DNA from: Guadua angustifolia
Lineage: Eukaryota; Streptophyta; Magnoliopsida; Poales; Poaceae
Assembly (NCBI GenBank): GCA_036346375.1
Contig: CM070508.1
Coordinates: 21,582,852 to 21,646,851 of the forward strand
Reading direction: 5' to 3'
Length of the DNA: 64,000 nt
How positions within the stretch are numbered: the stretch's first letter is position 1; the number at the start of each line of letters is the position of its first letter. Under the pieces are notes generated by a model. It had not been told where the DNA came from, ran no database searches, and saw only the letters and a program-made list of their open reading frames with translations. Below, piece by piece: positions 62,628 to 64,000 of this stretch. The translations under genes were made by a program, and so were the position numbers.

Positions 62628-64000
62628 CTACCCCCCGCTCAAAGGAGTTGCTTGTCCCCAAAAAATGGCTGATGGAAAACGAGTCTAAAGGACACCGAGG
62701 TCCTCCTGTGTCGCGGCTTCAGCAGTACTCCTAACCATTTTATGAGCCCTTGGGCCACTGTGGAACTCCTTTTTTACTAGCCTTCTCTCCAGCACCTCCT
62801 CCGGTTGTTGCTTTAACATCCAGCTCGGTTATTTTTGGTAGTTCGAAAAACAGTGAGTAATCCGGGTTGAAAACCTTTAATTGAGAGACATGGAATCTTG
62901 GATGAACTTAGACTCTCTAGTGGTAAATCTAGTCGGTATGTTGTTTGCCCAATTTTCTCCATCACAAGATAAGGACCATAAAACCTATTTGCTAGCTTCG
63001 AAATGGCCGATTCACAGAGAATTTTATGCATAGGGTTGGAGCTACAATACTCACTCCCCTACCGAAACCTGCCGTTCTAGCCAATTCCGATCCGCTTGAA
63101 GTTTCATGCGATTCGAGCTCTTGCCAATTGTTGCCTAATCAACCCATTATACCTCTTACAGTCTTGACTTAACGCGTCTGAAACTTCTTGAAGGTAACCG
63201 CTTGGTGCCATCGGTAAAGCACCATAGTTTGGTTCAATCCCATATAAAGCTTTGAAAGGAGAGCACCTTAGTGAAGAATGGAAACTTGTGTTGTACGAGA
63301 ATTCAACAAGTGCCAACCACGACCTTCATTTTCCAAGCGACTCATGCATAGCACAACTCAAATACATTTCAAGGCACCGATTTACTTTGCTCACTTTGCC
63401 CATCCGCTTGAGGCGGTAGACCGTCTTGTATTGCGATTTAATATCCAACGCCTTAAACAGTTCACACTAGAAAAAATAGTAAAGATTTTGTCCCTATCGA
63501 AACAATGGTCTTGGTACTCCATATAGCTTTACCACATGTTCCAAAAACAGTTTTGCAACCTTTTGAGTGGAGAGCAATAAAATGAGCATATTTTGAGAAT
63601 CGATCAACCACTACCATAACCACATTATAGCCCTCCGACATTGGTAAGCGCCAATGAAGTCCATAGTTAAATCTTGACATGTAGCTTCGGAATAGGTAAG
63701 GGTTGTAGCAGTTTTTGTGCTTTAACCTTGCCCTTTTGCTAGGTGCAGACTTTGCATTGTTTAACAAACTCTTCTACATGCGTTTCATTCCAATCCAACA
63801 AAACATCTTTTTAGCCTTTGATAGGTGGCATGCACCTGAATGACCTCCTACGGCCCCCGAGTGGAATGCTGAAATCACTTTGGTTTGTAGAGCCGAATTG
63901 CCACCAATCCAAATCTTACCTTGTTTCCTAATGAGTCCCTAGTGTAGCTCAAAGCCCCGATCATCTGGGCTATGGATAGCTAGTGAGCCAATCATCGTTG
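62628..64000 (-). mobile_element. Gypsy chromovirus element, 3' part (runs off the window)
   Basis: A minus-strand integrase and chromodomain-like region bounded at the left by PPT and LTR. Its insertion appears to have removed or displaced the 5' exons of the dienelactone-hydrolase-like gene. Confidence 0.82.
62650..64000 (-). pseudogene. Integrase and chromodomain of Gypsy element
   Basis: From right to left: an H2C2-like segment (63790-63990; SAFHSGAVGGHSGACHL), the integrase core (63560-63680, SEGYNVVMVVVDRFSKYAHF), then DE-region sequence in broken frames, FSYNTSFHSSLRCSPFKALY (63255-63310), the SH3-like part (62930-63020, KLANRFYGPYLVMEKIGQTT), and the tail with a degraded chromodomain (62660-62780, AATQEDLGVL in shifted frame). 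Several frameshifts; inactive. Confidence 0.85.

Overview
This window is repeat-dense nuclear DNA from a plant, almost certainly a grass (Poaceae). The evidence is introns with GT/AG borders, plant-type hAT, CACTA, Copia and Gypsy lineages, an L1-type LINE, Tourist-like MITEs, and remnants of a plant dienelactone-hydrolase-family gene. There is no bacterial-style gene organisation. I found no intact ordinary host gene. The only recognisable one (minus strand, 61.3-62.3 kb) lacks exons.

Layout. 0-3.0 kb: the 5' LTR and start of a minus-strand Gypsy element, inserted in a hAT transposase gene whose 3' half and right terminus follow. 3.0-12.2 kb: an unclassified dispersed repeat (family R) split by a 5.0 kb hAT, which itself contains a 3.7 kb hAT; both have recognisable 8-bp target duplications. 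LTR-like AT-rich sequence follows. 12.5-17.3 kb: a decayed minus-strand hAT with a nested LTR and a tRNA-Leu-like relic. 18.05-19.70 kb: a MULE-like element with 201-bp inverted repeats and an apparently captured gene piece. 20.4-23.2 kb: an LTR-like family-E copy and a solo LTR. 23.2-25.4 kb: an inverted-repeat element holding exon-like sequence. 26.7-30.4 kb: another R copy, a SINE-like insert, a Tourist MITE and a 1.6 kb hAT.

30.7-37.4 kb: a CACTA element with a broken TNP2-type transposase and a second, opposite-strand gene. Its right side is a large inverted repeat in which the start of the second gene occurs twice, head to head. 37.4-43.9 kb: a minus-strand Sirevirus-like Copia element that keeps gag, lacks all of pol and carries an array of polypurine-tract-like motifs. 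43.9-47.1 kb: a hAT 3' end, then family-E copy 2 split by a solo Gypsy LTR. 48.4-53.5 kb: a chromodomain Gypsy (Reina-like) with both LTRs and a frameshifted pol. 54.1-58.1 kb: a minus-strand Copia element with a 5-bp target duplication. Its long ORF joins integrase directly to RNase H, with the reverse transcriptase missing. 58.2-62.3 kb: host-gene remnants split by a 5'-truncated LINE with a 17-bp target duplication. 62.3-64 kb: the 3' part of another minus-strand chromodomain Gypsy.

The nesting gives relative ages: family R, family E and the host-gene fragments are oldest; hATs and CACTA came next; the LTR elements and the LINE are the latest layers. Frames are broken in nearly every element. 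The notable exception is the RT-less Copia pol ORF.
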